A stretch of 64,000 nt of DNA, from the NCBI RefSeq assembly GCF_946886895.1, contig NZ_CAMPJO010000004.1:62001-126000 (forward strand). Direction: 5' to 3'. Position numbers and translations under genes: made by a program. The DNA is from an uncultured Marinobacter sp. Lineage in GTDB: Bacteria > Pseudomonadota > Gammaproteobacteria > Pseudomonadales > Oleiphilaceae. The notes below the pieces were generated by a model. That model made no database searches. It was given only the letters and a program-made list of their open reading frames with translations, and had not been told where the DNA came from. Shown here in pieces: positions 17,213 to 25,358 of the stretch; within the stretch, counting starts at the first letter, position 1, and the number at the start of each line of letters is the position of its first letter.

Positions 17213-18964
17213 ATGGATGAATCCGCCGCCGATAGCCTGCCCCTTCATATCCTCATTGCCGACGACAGTGACAGCGATCGGCTGATCCTGAAAACCCTGT
17301 TGAAACGCCTTGGGCATCGGGTGCTGGATGCCGCCCATGGTGTTCAGGCCGTGGCGTTATTTCGCGAGCACGCGCCGGATATTGTCCTGCTTGATGCGTT
17401 GATGCCGCAGATGGACGGTATGGAGGCCGCCCGGCAGATCAAGGCCCTGGCAGGGGAGCGACTGGTGCCGCTGATTTTCCTGACCTCCCTGTCCGATGCC
17501 GGGGCCCTTGCCCGTTGCCTGTCGGCTGGCGGCGACGACTTTCTGACGAAACCGTATAACCGGGTAATCATCGAGGCCAAGATCAACGCCTTCAACCGGA
17601 TGCGGCTGATGCACGACACCCTGTCCAATCAGCGCGATCTGATCCGCGAGCGTAACCGCCAGTTGCTGGAGGATCAGGAAATCGCCAAGCGGGTTTTCGA
17701 CAACGTGGCGCACACCGGCTGCCTCGACGCCCCGAATATCCGTTTTCACGCCTCGCCGCTGTCCATCTTCAATGGTGACGTTCTGTTTGCCTCACCGAGA
17801 CCGTCTGGCGGCATGCTGATGTTTATCGGTGATTTTACCGGCCATGGATTGCCGGCGGCGATTGGCGCGATGCCGGTGGCGGAGATTTTCTACGGTATGG
17901 CCAGTAAGGGCTTCAACGGGCCGGACGTGCTCCGGGAAATCAACCAGAAGCTCCGGCGCATACTCCCCACCGGCATGTTCTGTTGTGGCGCCATGGTGGA
18001 GGCGGATTTCAAGCTCAACCAGTTACGGGTGTGGAACGGTGGCTTGCCGGACGCCTGGCTGATCCGCTCAACCGGTGAGCGGTTCACCTTGCCGTCCCGA
18101 CATCTGCCCCTGGGAATTCTGGACACGGAGCAGTTTGACGCCGCGCCGGATATGGTTGGCACACAGCCGGGCGACCGGTTGTTAATGATGACCGATGGCG
18201 TGCTCGAGTGCAGCGATACCGAAGGCCGGCACTTCGGTGAAGAGGGCGTCGTCCAGGCCCTGGCCGATAACCGCCGGCGCCAGCATCCCTTCGATGCGGT
18301 GATGGAGGCTATCCACCATTTTACCGGCCACCGGGATGTCAGCGATGACCTCACGTTATGCAGCCTGGAAATGGTGGATGAGACGGGCATGGCCAGCCTG
18401 CCTTACCGGGCGACACCGTCGGCATTGGCCGGGCCAACTGATTGGCACTGCGTGTATGAGCTGCGCGAGCAAACGCTGGGGGACTTCAGCCCCCTGCCAC
18501 TGTTGCTGCACATCTGCATGGAAGTGCCGGGGCTCCGCCGCCGCAGTGGCGAAATCTACACCGTACTTGCGGAGCTGTATAACAACGCCCTGGAGCATGG
18601 TGTGCTTGGGCTACCCTCCGAGTGGAAGCAGAGCCCGGACGGCTTCGGTCGGTATTACGAGGAACGTAAGCGTCGCCTCGCAGACACTGAAGGGCATTTT
18701 ATTCGCTTCAGCCTGCACCACTGTGCGCACGCTTCCGGCGGGCAGTTGCGGATTACCTGTGAAGATAGCGGGTGGGGGTTCGACTACCACGATCACCCGG
18801 TGCTTTTAGCTGGCGGTACCCGCGAGACCGCGCCGGCCCGCTACTCCGGTCGGGGGCTGTGGCTGTTGAAACGACTTTCCCGCACCCTCACCATCCATGA
18901 CACGGGCAACCACATCGAAGTCCTGTACGATTGGCACTTCAACGAGGGAGATGGGAATGACTGA
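17213..18964 (+). CDS. hsbR: HsbR-like response regulator with PP2C phosphatase and serine kinase domains
   Basis: This 583-aa protein has three domains. The receiver domain (about 10-130) has acidic DD and Asp61 (IVLLDALMPQMDG). A SpoIIE/PP2C phosphatase (about 170-390) has FIGDFTGHGLPAAIGAMP, RLLMMTDGVLE and HRDVSDDLTL. A C-terminal HATPase kinase (about 430-580) shows VLAELYNNALEHG and CEDSGWGFD. This architecture lets the Hpt partner set whether HsbA-like STAS Ser56 is phosphorylated or stripped. It lies 24 bases after hsbA and overlaps hptB by 8 bases. Confidence 0.9.
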   Translation: MDESAADSLPLHILIADDSDSDRLILKTLLKRLGHRVLDAAHGVQAVALFREHAPDIVLLDALMPQMDGMEAARQIKALAGERLVPLIFLTSLSDAGALARCLSAGGDDFLTKPYNRVIIEAKINAFNRMRLMHDTLSNQRDLIRERNRQLLEDQEIAKRVFDNVAHTGCLDAPNIRFHASPLSIFNGDVLFASPRPSGGMLMFIGDFTGHGLPAAIGAMPVAEIFYGMASKGFNGPDVLREINQKLRRILPTGMFCCGAMVEADFKLNQLRVWNGGLPDAWLIRSTGERFTLPSRHLPLGILDTEQFDAAPDMVGTQPGDRLLMMTDGVLECSDTEGRHFGEEGVVQALADNRRRQHPFDAVMEAIHHFTGHRDVSDDLTLCSLEMVDETGMASLPYRATPSALAGPTDWHCVYELREQTLGDFSPLPLLLHICMEVPGLRRRSGEIYTVLAELYNNALEHGVLGLPSEWKQSPDGFGRYYEERKRRLADTEGHFIRFSLHHCAHASGGQLRITCEDSGWGFDYHDHPVLLAGGTRETAPARYSGRGLWLLKRLSRTLTIHDTGNHIEVLYDWHFNEGDGND

Positions 18965-19304
18965 CAAACCACATCTTGATGAAGAAGCACTGTCTGAGCT
19001 TCAGGATGTTATGGAGGACGAGTTCGAGATACTGATCGAGACTTACCTCAAGGACTCCCGGGAACGCATCGGCAGCCTGCGGGAAGCCATGACCTCCGGT
19101 GACGCGGACGCATTCGCGAAAGCCGCCCACAGCTTCAAGGGCAGTTGCATCAACATCGGTGCGCCACACCTGGGTGAGTTGTGCATGAAGGCTGAAAAGG
19201 CCGGCAAGGAGGGCGAGCTGTCGGCAACCCCGGCCATGCTGGATGCCATTGAAGCCGAGTTCCGGAATGTGGTCGATAAACTGGGAGGTTTTATGGGCCG
19301 CTGA
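18957..19304 (+). CDS. hptB: HptB-like histidine phosphotransfer protein
   Basis: This is a 115-aa single Hpt domain. The phosphorylated residue is His58 in KAAHSFKGSCINIG, embedded in a four-helix pattern. ATG 18957 is used because GAGGGAG lies 6 bases upstream; ATG 18951 is too close to that site. In Pseudomonas, HptB receives phosphate from hybrid kinases such as RetS and PA1611 and passes it to HsbR. No hybrid kinase is encoded in this window, so the input must come from elsewhere in the genome. Confidence 0.88.
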   Translation: MTDKPHLDEEALSELQDVMEDEFEILIETYLKDSRERIGSLREAMTSGDADAFAKAAHSFKGSCINIGAPHLGELCMKAEKAGKEGELSATPAMLDAIEAEFRNVVDKLGGFMGR

Positions 19305-19338
19305 TCCCATGGCCTTCGGAGCCGGCCCCGGCTCATGC

Positions 19339-19355
19339 TGGCATCGCTTTTGCAT
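19339..19355 (+). promoter_or_regulatory. sigma-54 promoter of fliK
   Basis: TGGCATCGCTTTTGCAT has GG (19340-19341) and GC (19352-19353) with a 10-base spacer and TTGCA at -12. It lies about 80 bases before the fliK ATG, in the gap after hptB. Confidence 0.8.
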
Positions 19356-19436
19356 TTTGCTTGGTAAACAGCCTGTACATTGCGCCCGAAGCGGCCATCT
19401 ATGGGCATCACCGAACGAAAGCGGCAAGAGGTTGCC

Positions 19437-20627
19437 ATGTCCCAGATGGTTCTCCCACAAACTCCCGCGCCAGGGATGCAGAATGAACCCGGCCAGCCCA
19501 GGGCCGGGGGTAGCCGAGACAGCGGCGATCAGGAAAGCCGGTTTGAAGCCGTATCCCGGGCTGAACAGAAGCGCCTTGATCAGCGCCAGGCCGAGAAACG
19601 CGACCAGCATCAGACGAAGACCGACCCATCGTCAGAGGCCCGCGACACCCCCGATAACACCGACGCGACAACCCGGCCAGAGAAATCAGGCGACGCCCGT
19701 CAGTCCGCGTCGGCTGACCGGTCTGGTGATGACGCCGTGACCGGGGATGAGACCGGTCAGTCCGGAGCCGGGGAGGCCGGGCAGGAAGCGGACATCGTTA
19801 CTGCGCCTCTGACATTCGTGGAGCTACAGTCACTGCTGATGCCGGAAACGGTGCCGGCTGCGTCAGCCACGGCAGCGCCGCTGGCCGGGGTGGCGGGTGT
19901 GCTGGCTCCGGGCCAGCGGGCCGCTCCGGGGTTATTGCCCGGACCGTCCGCTGCCCGGCCCGGGCAGCCTGGCCCGTTGGGCCAGACCGCCCCGGGCCTC
20001 ACCTCTGGTTTGCAACTGGCGGAAGCGCTGACCGCAGGGTTGAGTGCGGATTCCAGTCGCCCGGTCGACCCGGTCAGCCTGTCGGGCGGAGCCCGGTTCC
20101 AGTCGGCCATGGAGCTGGCCCCGCAGCAACTGGCCGCCCAGGGTGCCGCGAAGCTGTCCGCCGAAACGGCCGTACCATTGAGGGCCTACGCCACCTCCAT
20201 TGATGTGCCGGTCGGGCATGCGGAATGGGGTGACAAGCTGGTGGGTAAACTGAGCTGGCTGACCGCGAGGAATCTGTCGGTGGCTGAGATTCACCTGACC
20301 CCACCGGACATGGGGCCGATGGAGGTGAAGGTCCGGGTACAGAATGATCAGGCCAATATCACCGTACATTCTGCCAATCCGGTCGTGCGCGACCAACTGG
20401 AACTGCACTCCCACCGGCTTCGGGACATGCTCAGCGAGCAGGGGATGTCACTGGCGCAATTCGACGTGTCGGACCAGTCGGGCAATCAGACCGGCGGGCA
20501 CGATGCGGACCAGGGTGACCATGCCCAGGGGGGGCGGGGCCCCGCCCTTGGCGAAGCCACCGATGGCCTTGTTGACACCGGTCACCTCGACCTGAGCTGG
20601 AAAGGTGAGGTCGACATTTTCGCCTGA
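19437..20627 (+). CDS. fliK: FliK, hook-length control protein
   Basis: This 396-aa protein starts at ATG 19437 (MSQMVLPQTPAPG, AGAGG 5 bases upstream); the frame is open further upstream but would overlap the promoter. The N-terminal half is a Gln/Ser/Asp/Arg-rich and then Ala/Pro/Gly-rich ruler region. The C-terminal Flg_hook domain (about 255-345) has LSVAEIHLTPPDMGPMEVKV, ITVHSANPVVRDQLELHSHR and LRDMLSEQGMSLAQFDV. FliK measures the hook and signals FlhB to change export specificity. It has its own sigma-54 promoter. Confidence 0.92.
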   Translation: MSQMVLPQTPAPGMQNEPGQPRAGGSRDSGDQESRFEAVSRAEQKRLDQRQAEKRDQHQTKTDPSSEARDTPDNTDATTRPEKSGDARQSASADRSGDDAVTGDETGQSGAGEAGQEADIVTAPLTFVELQSLLMPETVPAASATAAPLAGVAGVLAPGQRAAPGLLPGPSAARPGQPGPLGQTAPGLTSGLQLAEALTAGLSADSSRPVDPVSLSGGARFQSAMELAPQQLAAQGAAKLSAETAVPLRAYATSIDVPVGHAEWGDKLVGKLSWLTARNLSVAEIHLTPPDMGPMEVKVRVQNDQANITVHSANPVVRDQLELHSHRLRDMLSEQGMSLAQFDVSDQSGNQTGGHDADQGDHAQGGRGPALGEATDGLVDTGHLDLSWKGEVDIFA

Positions 20628-20655
20628 TTGGCCAACTGCCCGCCAAACTGTTTTG

Positions 20656-20723
20656 CCCATCCTTTCCGGCAACGCTAAACTGCTGGTCTGAGCGGAAAGG
20701 ATGGGGTTTCTGGCCCATCCTTT
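20656..20723. repeat. three-armed switchable inverted repeat before fliL
   Basis: Arm A (20656-20668, CCCATCCTTTCCG) pairs perfectly over 13 bp with arm B (20693-20705). Arm B's AAAGGATGGG (20696-20705) can instead pair over 10 bp with arm C (20714-20723, CCCATCCTTT). The A-B and B-C hairpins exclude each other. Arm C is exactly the spacer between the GG and GC of the fliL sigma-54 promoter. Confidence 0.85.
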
Positions 20724-20727
20724 GCAT
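20710..20727 (+). promoter_or_regulatory. sigma-54 promoter of the fliL operon
   Basis: CTGGCCCATCCTTTGCAT has GG (20712-20713) and GC (20724-20725) with a 10-base spacer and TTTGCA at -12, 60 bases before the fliL ATG. It should drive fliLMNOPQR and perhaps flhB. Its spacer is arm C of the repeat at 20656-20723. Confidence 0.85.
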
Positions 20728-20787
20728 TAACCCATATAAAGTCATGGAAAACGCTCCCTCTGACGGATTTCTGGCGAAGCGAGCACA

Positions 20788-21297
20788 ATGGCCGAAAACA
20801 ACGCACCCGAAGCCGCACCGGTAAAAAAAGGCAAACTGAAGCTGATCCTCATGCTGGTGGTGGTGATTGTTCTTGCCATCGTGCTGTCGGTGGCCGGAAC
20901 CCTCTGGTTTCTCGGCGCCAGCCTGCCAGGACTGGATAACAGTGAGGGCGCGACGGAAGAGGTCGCCGAAGAGGTTTTCGTTGCCAGCACCTACCTGGAA
21001 ATGGACAAGGCGCTGGTGACCACGGTTCAGGCCGACGGGCGTCAGCGATACGCCCAGGCATTCCTGGCCCTGGAAGCGAAGAGTCCGGAGGCGCTTGCCG
21101 CGGCGGAGCTGCACATGCCACTCATTCGCAGCCGGTTGGTGCTTTTGCTGGGCAGTCGCTCGTTCCAGGCACTGCGAACACCGGAGGGTCGCCGGGAGCT
21201 GGCACAGCGTATGCTCGAGACCGTGAACGAGGTTCTGGCGCAGGAAAACGCGCCAGCAATCGAACGGGTACTCTTCAGGAATTTTGTGGTGCAGTAG
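20788..21297 (+). CDS. fliL: FliL, stator-associated basal body protein
   Basis: This 169-aa single-pass membrane protein has a short basic cytosolic start (PVKKGKLK), one membrane helix (about 14-38, LILMLVVVIVLAIVLSVAGTLWFL) and a periplasmic SPFH/stomatin-like domain with YLEMDKALVTTV and RRELAQRMLETVNEVLAQEN. FliL surrounds the stator and supports torque. It is first in the fliLMNOPQR transcript. The ribosome binding site is weak (GAAGCGAG). Confidence 0.94.
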   Translation: MAENNAPEAAPVKKGKLKLILMLVVVIVLAIVLSVAGTLWFLGASLPGLDNSEGATEEVAEEVFVASTYLEMDKALVTTVQADGRQRYAQAFLALEAKSPEALAAAELHMPLIRSRLVLLLGSRSFQALRTPEGRRELAQRMLETVNEVLAQENAPAIERVLFRNFVVQ

Positions 21298-21349
21298 AAC
21301 CAGGATCAGGACCCGGCACGGGTAAGGCATTTCAGGGGCAGGACCACGT

Positions 21350-22348
21350 ATGCAGGATTTGTTGTCACAGGACGAAATTGATGCGCTTCTCCACGGTGTG
21401 GACGATGGCGATATCGATACCTACGAAGACGCCGACCCGACCGGCATCAAGTCCTACGATCTTGCCAGCCAGGACCGCATCGTCCGTGGCCGGATGCCGA
21501 CCCTGGAAATGATCAACGAGCGCTTCGCCCGGTACACCCGGATCAGCCTTTTCAACCTGTTGCGCCGTAACGCCGATGTGTCAACCGGTGGCGTGCAGAT
21601 CATGAAGTTTGGCGAGTACATCCATACCCTGTATGTGCCCACCAGTCTGAACCTGTGCAAGGTACGTCCGCTGCGGGGAGCTTCATTGTTCGTGCTTGAC
21701 GCCAAACTGGTGTTCAAGCTGGTGGATAACTTTTTCGGCGGCGAGGGCCGCCACGCCAAGATTGAGGGCCGGGAGTTCACTCCCACCGAAACCCGGATTG
21801 TCCAGATGGTGCTGAACCAGGTCTTCCACGACATGAAGGAAGCCTGGCACGCGGTGCTGAAGGTGGATTTCGAGTACCTCAGCTCGGAAGTGAACCCGGC
21901 CATGGCCAATATTGTCAGCCCCAGTGAAGTGGTGGTGGTCAGCACCTTCCACATTGAACTGGATGGCGGGGGGGGTGAGCTGCATTTCGCATTGCCCTAC
22001 TCAATGATTGAACCCATCCGCGACGTGCTGGATGCGGGGGTTCAGAGTGATATCGACGATGTCGATGAGCGTTGGGTGAACGCGCTGCAGGAAGATATCA
22101 AAGACGTGAATGTTCCGGTTAACAGCACGGTAACCCGTCGCCGGATCTCGCTGCGCGACATCGCCAAGATGAAGGCGGGCGACATCATACCGGTGGAAAT
22201 TCCGGAATACCTGACGGTGACCGCCAATGGTATTCCCGTCTACAAGGCAACCCTGGGGACCCGCGATGGGAAACTGGCGCTGAGGATTCAGGAACGGGCG
22301 TCACTGCCCAAGGTGAAAAAACAACTGAAGGTGGCACGCAATGGCTGA
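21350..22348 (+). CDS. fliM: FliM, flagellar switch protein
   Basis: This 332-aa protein begins MQDLLSQDEIDALLHGV, the CheY-phosphate docking peptide. The CheC-like middle domain (about 45-240) and C-terminal SpoA domain (about 255-325) follow. FliM joins FliG to FliN in the C-ring and sets rotation direction. A run of eight G bases (21968-21975) codes Gly residues in the middle domain and is a possible slippage site. The gene overlaps fliN by 8 bases. Confidence 0.98.
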   Translation: MQDLLSQDEIDALLHGVDDGDIDTYEDADPTGIKSYDLASQDRIVRGRMPTLEMINERFARYTRISLFNLLRRNADVSTGGVQIMKFGEYIHTLYVPTSLNLCKVRPLRGASLFVLDAKLVFKLVDNFFGGEGRHAKIEGREFTPTETRIVQMVLNQVFHDMKEAWHAVLKVDFEYLSSEVNPAMANIVSPSEVVVVSTFHIELDGGGGELHFALPYSMIEPIRDVLDAGVQSDIDDVDERWVNALQEDIKDVNVPVNSTVTRRRISLRDIAKMKAGDIIPVEIPEYLTVTANGIPVYKATLGTRDGKLALRIQERASLPKVKKQLKVARNG

Positions 22349-22847
22349 CGACGACAAGAAGGACGAGCAGGCGCTCAGCGAGGACGAGAAGCTGGCTGCT
22401 GAGTGGGAAGCGGCCATGGAAGAATCCGGTGATGACGACGGTGACGATGGCGGCCGGGAAGACGAGTGGGCTGCCGCCATGGCGGAAGCCGGCGAAGACG
22501 AAGGCGATGACGCGGACGTACGGGCAGCCCCCATGGAAGAGTTCGGCCAGGAACAGACCCGGGCGATGCAGGGTACAGGCCCGGCGCCGGATCTCGACGT
22601 TATTCTGGACATCCCGGTGACCATCTCCATGGAAGTGGGTAACACCCAGATTCCCATTCGTAATCTGTTGCAGCTGAACCAGGGCTCGGTGATTGAACTG
22701 GACCGGTTGGCGGGTGAACCGCTGGATGTACTGGTTAACGGCACCCTGATCGCCCACGGTGAGGTGGTCATGGTGAATGAAAAGTTCGGCATCCGCCTGA
22801 CGGACGTGATCAGCCCGGGCGAACGCATTAAACGGTTGCAGAAATAA
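22341..22847 (+). CDS. fliN: FliN, flagellar switch protein
   Basis: This 168-aa protein has a C-terminal SpoA domain (about 85-165: DVILDIPVTISMEVGNTQIP, GSVIELDRLAGEPLDVLVNG) that builds the lower C-ring and binds FliH. The first 80 residues are a strongly acidic tail (runs of DD, EE, GDDDGDDGG), longer than in Escherichia coli but usual in pseudomonad-type FliN. It starts inside fliM and is followed one base later by fliO. Confidence 0.97.
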   Translation: MADDDKKDEQALSEDEKLAAEWEAAMEESGDDDGDDGGREDEWAAAMAEAGEDEGDDADVRAAPMEEFGQEQTRAMQGTGPAPDLDVILDIPVTISMEVGNTQIPIRNLLQLNQGSVIELDRLAGEPLDVLVNGTLIAHGEVVMVNEKFGIRLTDVISPGERIKRLQK

Positions 22848-22848
22848 C

Positions 22849-23316
22849 ATGCGGGTGTGGCTGACCCTTCCGCCGGCCCTGCTGGGCGCCTTCCCGGTGC
22901 TGGCGGAGCAGGCCGCGACGGCTGCTGCGGCAGCGTCAAAGAGCGCCGAAGCGTCCCCGGTACGTGCGCCGGATACCCTGGGCACCGTGTTGAGTCTCGG
23001 CGCCGGTCTGGTGGCCGTGATTGCCGTGATCTACGGCTGTGCCTGGATCATCCGCCGGATGAACGGCATGACCGGCATGAACAACCAGGCCATCAAAGTG
23101 GTTTCGGTGATGGCTATCGGTGCCCGTGAACGCATCGCCCTGATCGAAGTGGGCGGACAGCAGATCCTGCTGGGCATCACCCCGTCGGCCATACGCACGC
23201 TTCATGTTTTCGACGAACCGGTCGTGGACGCCGCGAACGCAGGTTCCGGCGATTTTGCGCGACGCCTGCAAAGCATGATCGGCAAATCCTGGACCTCCCC
23301 GACAAGGAACGACTAG
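22849..23316 (+). CDS. fliO: FliO, export-gate assembly factor
   Basis: This 155-aa protein has a signal-like first helix (about 1-22) and a membrane helix (about 48-68, [23 protein letters not shown]). The cytoplasmic FliO domain shows [38 protein letters not shown]. FliO helps build the FliP pentamer. It begins one base after fliN, with a poor ribosome binding site, so translation is probably coupled. fliP follows after 4 bases. Confidence 0.93.
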   Translation: MRVWLTLPPALLGAFPVLAEQAATAAAAASKSAEASPVRAPDTLGTVLSLGAGLVAVIAVIYGCAWIIRRMNGMTGMNNQAIKVVSVMAIGARERIALIEVGGQQILLGITPSAIRTLHVFDEPVVDAANAGSGDFARRLQSMIGKSWTSPTRND

Positions 23317-23320
23317 GCCG

Positions 23321-24097
23321 ATGCTTGCCGCCACCCTGAAGCGACTGATCCCGTCATTGATTGTGCTTGCTGGCCTGGCCTGGGCGCCGCTGGCCCTGGC
23401 CCAGGAATCCTCTGGCATTCCCGGCATCCCGGCGTTTACCGTTACGCCGGGAGAAGGCGAGGGCGTGCAGGAGTATTCGGTAACCCTGCAGATCCTGGCG
23501 CTGATGACAGCGCTCACCTTCCTGCCGGCCATGCTGATGATGATGACCTCCTTCACCCGAATCATCGTGGTGTTTGCCATCCTGCGCCAGGCCATCGGCC
23601 TCCAGTCCACGCCGTCGAACCAGATCCTGCTGGGCCTGGCCCTGTTCCTCAGCATCTTCATCATGAAACCGGTGCTGGAAGAAGCCAACCGGGTCGGGCT
23701 GCAACCCTACCTTCAGGAAGAGGTGACCTCGCTGGAAGCGGTGGAACTGGCCAGCCAGCCGTTCCGGAAATTCATGCTGGAACAGACCCGGGAAGACGAC
23801 CTGGGCCTGTTCATGCGCATTGCCGACGTGCAGTACGACACCCCCCAGGACGTCTCCTTCTGGGTACTGATGCCGGCGTTTGTGACCAGCGAGCTCAAAA
23901 CCGCGTTCCAGATCGGCTTTATCCTGTTTATCCCGTTCCTGATTATCGACATGGTGGTAGCCAGTGTACTGATGGCCATGGGGATGATGATGCTGTCACC
24001 AATCATCATCTCGCTGCCATTCAAGATCATGTTATTTGTGCTGGTGGATGGCTGGGCCCTGATCATGGGCACACTGGCCGCCAGTTACGGCATATAG
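23321..24097 (+). CDS. fliP: FliP, export-gate core protein
   Basis: This 258-aa protein has a cleavable signal peptide (about 1-26, [10 protein letters not shown]) and four membrane segments. Typical motifs are [41 protein letters not shown] and [22 protein letters not shown]. Five FliP with FliQ and FliR form the helical export channel. The stop codon's last base starts a G8 run (24097-24104) that doubles as the fliQ ribosome binding site. Confidence 0.98.
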   Translation: MLAATLKRLIPSLIVLAGLAWAPLALAQESSGIPGIPAFTVTPGEGEGVQEYSVTLQILALMTALTFLPAMLMMMTSFTRIIVVFAILRQAIGLQSTPSNQILLGLALFLSIFIMKPVLEEANRVGLQPYLQEEVTSLEAVELASQPFRKFMLEQTREDDLGLFMRIADVQYDTPQDVSFWVLMPAFVTSELKTAFQIGFILFIPFLIIDMVVASVLMAMGMMMLSPIIISLPFKIMLFVLVDGWALIMGTLAASYGI

Positions 24098-24108
24098 GGG
24101 GGGGCGTT

Positions 24109-24378
24109 ATGACACCGGAAACCGTCATTGATATCCTGCGTGAAGCCCTGTGGATGATTGTCCTGCTGTCCACCGTGATCATCGGCCCCGGCCTGATCAT
24201 TGGCCTGGTGGTCAGCACCTTCCAGGCCGCCACCCAGATCAACGAACAGACCCTCAGCTTCCTGCCGCGCCTGCTGGTTACCCTGATTGTCATCATCGTT
24301 GCCGGCCCCTGGATGCTGACCCAGTTGCTGGATCACGCCAACCGGCTGTTCGCCAACATCCCCTACCTGATCGGCTAA
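24109..24378 (+). CDS. fliQ: FliQ, export-gate protein
   Basis: This 89-aa protein has two membrane helices (about 15-38 and 52-75) and the family pattern IVLLSTVIIGPGLIIGLVVS, FQAATQINEQTLSFLPRLL. FliQ wraps around the FliP5-R1 core. The only Shine-Dalgarno-like sequence is the G8 tract at 24097-24104, four bases before the ATG. Three bases separate it from fliR. Confidence 0.97.
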   Translation: MTPETVIDILREALWMIVLLSTVIIGPGLIIGLVVSTFQAATQINEQTLSFLPRLLVTLIVIIVAGPWMLTQLLDHANRLFANIPYLIG

Positions 24379-24381
24379 GCC

Positions 24382-25167
24382 ATGATCCCGACGGAACTCA
24401 GCGCCGACCTGCTCGGCCAGTGGGTCGGCCAGCACGTCTGGCCCCTGTTCCGCCTGGCCAGCTTCCTGATGGTCGTGCCCATCTTCGGCACCCAACTGGT
24501 ACCGGCCCGGGTGCGCCTGGGCCTGGCGCTGCTGATGACCATCCTCATCGTACCCATGATCCCGCCGGTCCCCCAGGTAGAAGCGCTGAGCGCCGACGCC
24601 GTGGTCATCACCCTGCAACAGATCCTGATCGGCGTGGGCATGGGCTTCGCGCTCTCGGCCCTGTGGCAACTGTTCGTCGTCGCCGGCCAGATGATCGCCA
24701 TGCAAATGGGCCTCGGCTTCGCCTCCATGGTCGACCCGGCCAACGGCGTCAACGTACCGGTGCTGTCCCAGATCTACACCATCACCATCACGCTACTGTT
24801 CCTGGCCATGAACGGCCACCTGGTCGCCTTCGAAGTCTTCATCGAAAGCTTCCGCACCCTGCCCATCGGCCTGGAAGGCCTCGGCCAGGCCGGCGTCTGG
24901 GAGCTGGCTCATCGCATCAGCTGGATGTTCGCCTCCGCCATGCTGCTGGCGCTGCCGGCGGTGACCGCCGTTCTGATCGTCAACATCTCCTTCGGCGTGA
25001 TGACCCGTGCGGCGCCCCAGATGAACATCTTCGCCCTGGGTTTCCCGATTGGCCTGATTTTTGGATTGTTTGCCATATGGGTGCTGCACGCCAACTTTTT
25101 GCCGCACTTTGACCAGTACACAAGAGAGACGTTTGAATTTATGCGGGGGCTGCAAGCGCAGCCATAG
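24382..25167 (+). CDS. fliR: FliR, export-gate protein
   Basis: This 261-aa, very hydrophobic protein has about six membrane segments. FRLASFLMVVPIFGTQLVPARVR and GLGFASMVDPANGVNVPVLSQ are the family signatures. One FliR completes the FliP5 ring and contacts FlhB. In many relatives flhB follows almost directly; here 191 bases carrying a large inverted repeat separate them. Confidence 0.97.
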   Translation: MIPTELSADLLGQWVGQHVWPLFRLASFLMVVPIFGTQLVPARVRLGLALLMTILIVPMIPPVPQVEALSADAVVITLQQILIGVGMGFALSALWQLFVVAGQMIAMQMGLGFASMVDPANGVNVPVLSQIYTITITLLFLAMNGHLVAFEVFIESFRTLPIGLEGLGQAGVWELAHRISWMFASAMLLALPAVTAVLIVNISFGVMTRAAPQMNIFALGFPIGLIFGLFAIWVLHANFLPHFDQYTRETFEFMRGLQAQP

Positions 25168-25217
25168 AAAACCGCGAAGTCGAGACGAGTCGAGGCTCCC
25201 CGTGAGGAGTTTGCAGA

Positions 25218-25322
25218 GGCAGGCGGGTCAGGCTTTCCAAAACTGTGCGGAGCCATGGATGGCGGAGCCAAGCGTACAGGGATGTATTCACAGCGTGTTT
25301 TGGAAAGCCTGACCCGCCTGCC
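25218..25322. repeat. 105-bp element with perfect 26-bp terminal inverted repeats between fliR and flhB
   Basis: The arms at 25218-25243 and 25297-25322 are exact reverse complements over 26 bp (inner ends CCAAAAC and GTTTTGG). The 53-base centre holds a smaller palindrome GCCATGGATGGC (25252-25263), a GTACA/TGTA pair and TGTG/CACA next to the arms, so it can fold into a cruciform with side hairpins. No open frame of note and no clear target-site duplication are seen. Its length and structure resemble a miniature inverted-repeat element or an intergenic palindromic repeat. Confidence 0.9.
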
Positions 25323-25358
25323 GCCACCGCCAAAGTCAAAGCGGGATTTACCAAAAGC

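Noticed and set aside
20532..20547. 16-bp perfect palindrome GGGCGGGGCCCCGCCC inside fliK
   Set aside because: It lies in coding sequence for a Gly/Pro-rich stretch; GC-rich codons explain it and no loop or T-run is present.
24150..25112. A 320-codon plus-strand open frame over fliQ and fliR
   Set aside because: It is out of frame with both export genes and is a Pro/Arg/His-rich shadow.
25245..25358. Longer flhB start at 25245
   Set aside because: It would begin inside the inverted repeat and adds 38 residues unrelated to FlhB.
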